A stretch of 41,629 nt of DNA from an uncultured Prevotellaceae bacterium. Lineage in GTDB: Bacteria > Bacteroidota > Bacteroidia > Bacteroidales > Bacteroidaceae. Numbering within the stretch: position 1 is the stretch's first letter; each line of letters starts with the position of its first letter. Below the pieces are notes generated by a model. That model had not been told where the DNA came from, did no database searches, and was given only the letters and a program-made list of their open reading frames with translations. Shown piece after piece: positions 39,897 through 41,629 of this stretch. The stretch is taken from assembly GCA_902767045.1 (NCBI GenBank), contig CACXFT010000062.1, positions 1 to 41,629 of the forward strand, in the 5' to 3' direction. Position numbers and translations under genes: made by a program.

Positions 39897-41629
39897 ATGA
39901 AAAGAATTTTGTTCTCTGTTGTGCTGCTCCTGTGCATGGTGCTCGGAGCAAGCGCACAACGAAAGACCGACAAGCTCGATCGAGGTCTGATTGCCATTCC
40001 CAATGGCTCGGGCAACTTTGTGAGTTGGAAAATTCTCGGTGAAGAGTATTACGACACCGAGTTCAACCTCTATCGAAACGGTGTGAAGGTGAACAACACA
40101 CCGCTCAAAGTTTCAAACTACCAAGACAATGGCGGCAATGCTAACAGTCGATATCAGGTGGCGCCCGTGGTGCGCGGCGTGGAAAAGGAGAAGTCGGCCG
40201 AGGTGGTGCGCTGGGCCAACCAGTATTTCGATGTGCCCGTGGCACCCGTGGTTGACCGCAACGGCAACAACGTTACCAGCGAATACATCATCAACGACAT
40301 TTCGTTAGGCGATGTGAACGGCGACGGCATCATGGAGTTCATTGTGAAGCGCAACTACAGCGGCGATGTTCGCAGCGGTGCCAACACCACCAAGTTCCAC
40401 CACCTGGAATGCTACACCCTTGCCGGACAGCGTCTGTGGTGGATTGACTGCGGACCGAACCTGATGGCAGGCCCCGACGAGCAGTGGGACATTGTGGCCT
40501 TCGACTGGGACCAGAACGGTAAGGCAGAGTGCGTGATGCGCGGTGCCGACAACATGATTATTCACATGGCCAACGGCAACGTGCTCAAGATTGGCAACAT
40601 GAGCTATGTGGCTCCTCGCGACGAATACACCCATCAGGGGGCCGAATATCTGCTCTACCTGAACGGAGAAACCGGCGCACCCTACGCCTGGGACGGAACG
40701 GGCGACACGTTCACACCCATGGCCTATCCGCTGCCCCGATTCGAAGCAGGCGAGGCTGCCAACCCCTTGAACGCCACAGCTGAAGAATATGAACGGGCAT
40801 GGGGAAAGGCCGACACCGGACACCGCTCGAGCAAGCACTATTTCGGTGCTCCTTTCTTAGACGGGCGCAAGGCCAGCATCTTCCTGGGTCGTGGCTGCTA
40901 CACCCGTCACAAGATGTGTGCACTGGATGTAGACCCCGCCACCCACGCCCTCACCCAACGCTGGCGCTGGGACTGCAACGGTGGATGGAACGACCCCTGG
41001 TTTGGCAACGGATTCCACAACTATCAGATTGCCGATGTTGACTGGGACGGACGCGACGAGATTGTGTTCGGTTCGATGATCATCGACGACAACGGCAAGG
41101 GACTCTGCACCACCGGACTGGGTCACGGCGACGCACAGCACTGCAGCGACCTGGACCCCTTCCGCCACGGGCAGGAGCAGTTTACCTGTAATGAAGATGA
41201 ACCCGCGTGTACCTATTATAATGCTACCACCGGACAAATCTACTACCGTCTGGCTTCAACCAGCGACGACGGTCGTGCCCTGTGCGGCAACTTCACCAAC
41301 GAATTTCCCGGATGCCTTGGCCGAACCACACAGAGCGGACTCGTTTCTACCGTGGCCGACAAGGTGGTGCAGGGCGGACCTGCCACCGGCGGCACCAACG
41401 ATGCCCTCTTCTGGAGCCACCTGAACCAACGCATCTATTGGGATGGCGACCTGCTCGACGAGGTGATGGACAGTCCGGGCAGCGAGGCACGCGAAGGAGC
41501 CATCTACAAACCCACCGGTGGACGACTGTTCACCACTGTTGACTGCAACACCAACAACTCTTCGAAAAACAACCCCTGTGCCATTGCCGACCTCTTTGGC
41601 GACTGGCGCGAAGAACTGGTGATGCGTGC
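39897..41629 (+). CDS. Rhamnogalacturonan lyase, PL11 (3' end beyond the window)
   Basis: Cleaves the rhamnogalacturonan I backbone by beta-elimination. The frame from ATG 39897 is open to the window edge (577 complete codons), so the gene is partial only because of the cut. A signal peptide (KRILFSVVLLLCMVLGASAQ) precedes DRGLIAIPNGSGNFVSWKILGEEYYDTEFNLYRNG, the usual PL11 start. Calcium-binding propeller loops are visible: DVNGDGIMEFI, DWDQNGKAECV, DVDWDGRDEIVFG, and the conserved GLGHGDAQHCSD. In PL11 enzymes the eight-bladed propeller carries such loops. Same strand as the CE12 gene, probably one operon. Confidence 0.93.
   Translation, partial: MKRILFSVVLLLCMVLGASAQRKTDKLDRGLIAIPNGSGNFVSWKILGEEYYDTEFNLYRNGVKVNNTPLKVSNYQDNGGNANSRYQVAPVVRGVEKEKSAEVVRWANQYFDVPVAPVVDRNGNNVTSEYIINDISLGDVNGDGIMEFIVKRNYSGDVRSGANTTKFHHLECYTLAGQRLWWIDCGPNLMAGPDEQWDIVAFDWDQNGKAECVMRGADNMIIHMANGNVLKIGNMSYVAPRDEYTHQGAEYLLYLNGETGAPYAWDGTGDTFTPMAYPLPRFEAGEAANPLNATAEEYERAWGKADTGHRSSKHYFGAPFLDGRKASIFLGRGCYTRHKMCALDVDPATHALTQRWRWDCNGGWNDPWFGNGFHNYQIADVDWDGRDEIVFGSMIIDDNGKGLCTTGLGHGDAQHCSDLDPFRHGQEQFTCNEDEPACTYYNATTGQIYYRLASTSDDGRALCGNFTNEFPGCLGRTTQSGLVSTVADKVVQGGPATGGTNDALFWSHLNQRIYWDGDLLDEVMDSPGSEAREGAIYKPTGGRLFTTVDCNTNNSSKNNPCAIADLFGDWREELVMR

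Overview
The window looks like a chromosomal segment of a Bacteroidota organism, most likely a Prevotella-type member of the Prevotellaceae. Four signals point there: several intergenic regions carry the Bacteroidota promoter pair (TTTG, then 19-20 bp, then TAnnTTTG); secreted proteins end in type IX secretion (T9SS) sorting tails of the GIYIxxGKKVxIK kind; one protein ends in a CHU_C-like (T9SS type B) domain; and the gene set (DPP IV, PorT-like barrel, LysM plus binding-protein fusion, TonB receptor, PL11, CE12, GH10) is typical of the group. No rRNA, tRNA, CRISPR array or complete insertion sequence was recognised.

Region 1 (1-3.6 kb) is accessory. It has two paralogous secreted proteins with sorting tails, a decayed C39-peptidase fragment and a broken secreted ORF between them, then three tandem 74-75 bp palindromic repeats, then a convergent REP-associated tyrosine transposase (RAYT). 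The RAYT has a long Pro/Ser/Gln insert and a C-terminal half that looks like a SLOG/DprA-type domain. Region 2 (3.6-17.4 kb) is mostly housekeeping and periplasmic: radA (minus) is divergent from a DPP IV plus DUF4861 pair; a predicted ~90-nt small RNA follows; uvrA sits behind a CHU_C protein; a LysM/binding-protein fusion, a PorT-like barrel and a POT peptide transporter form a plus-strand operon; a GH10 xylanase lies convergent to it.

Region 3 (17.4-25.2 kb) contains a six-unit 22-bp palindromic array, then a minus operon of two phenylacetate-CoA ligases and a double-ACT protein. This operon is divergent from an ADP-forming acyl-CoA synthetase, which suggests interconversion of (aryl)acetates and their CoA thioesters. 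tex converges on the synthetase gene, and the two share a 22-bp perfect hairpin. Region 4 (25.2-29.3 kb) is a large InlB-repeat surface protein with a T9SS tail, interrupted by a G9 homopolymer (an apparent phase-variation switch), followed by a small peptide gene.

Region 5 (29.5-35.7 kb) is a tight operon: TonB-dependent receptor, RhtX/FptX/AmpG-like MFS permease, hemN and hemG. It reads as uptake of a porphyrin or haem-pathway intermediate coupled to the last oxidative steps of haem synthesis. Region 6 (35.8 kb to the end) is a pectin/rhamnogalacturonan-I set: an alginate-lyase-like plus GH28-like fusion, a CE12 rhamnogalacturonan acetylesterase behind a duplicated promoter, and a PL11 rhamnogalacturonan lyase that runs off the end.

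A recurring oddity is short tandem repeats placed at stop codons or inside genes. Functional calls rest on motifs read by eye; no database search was run.
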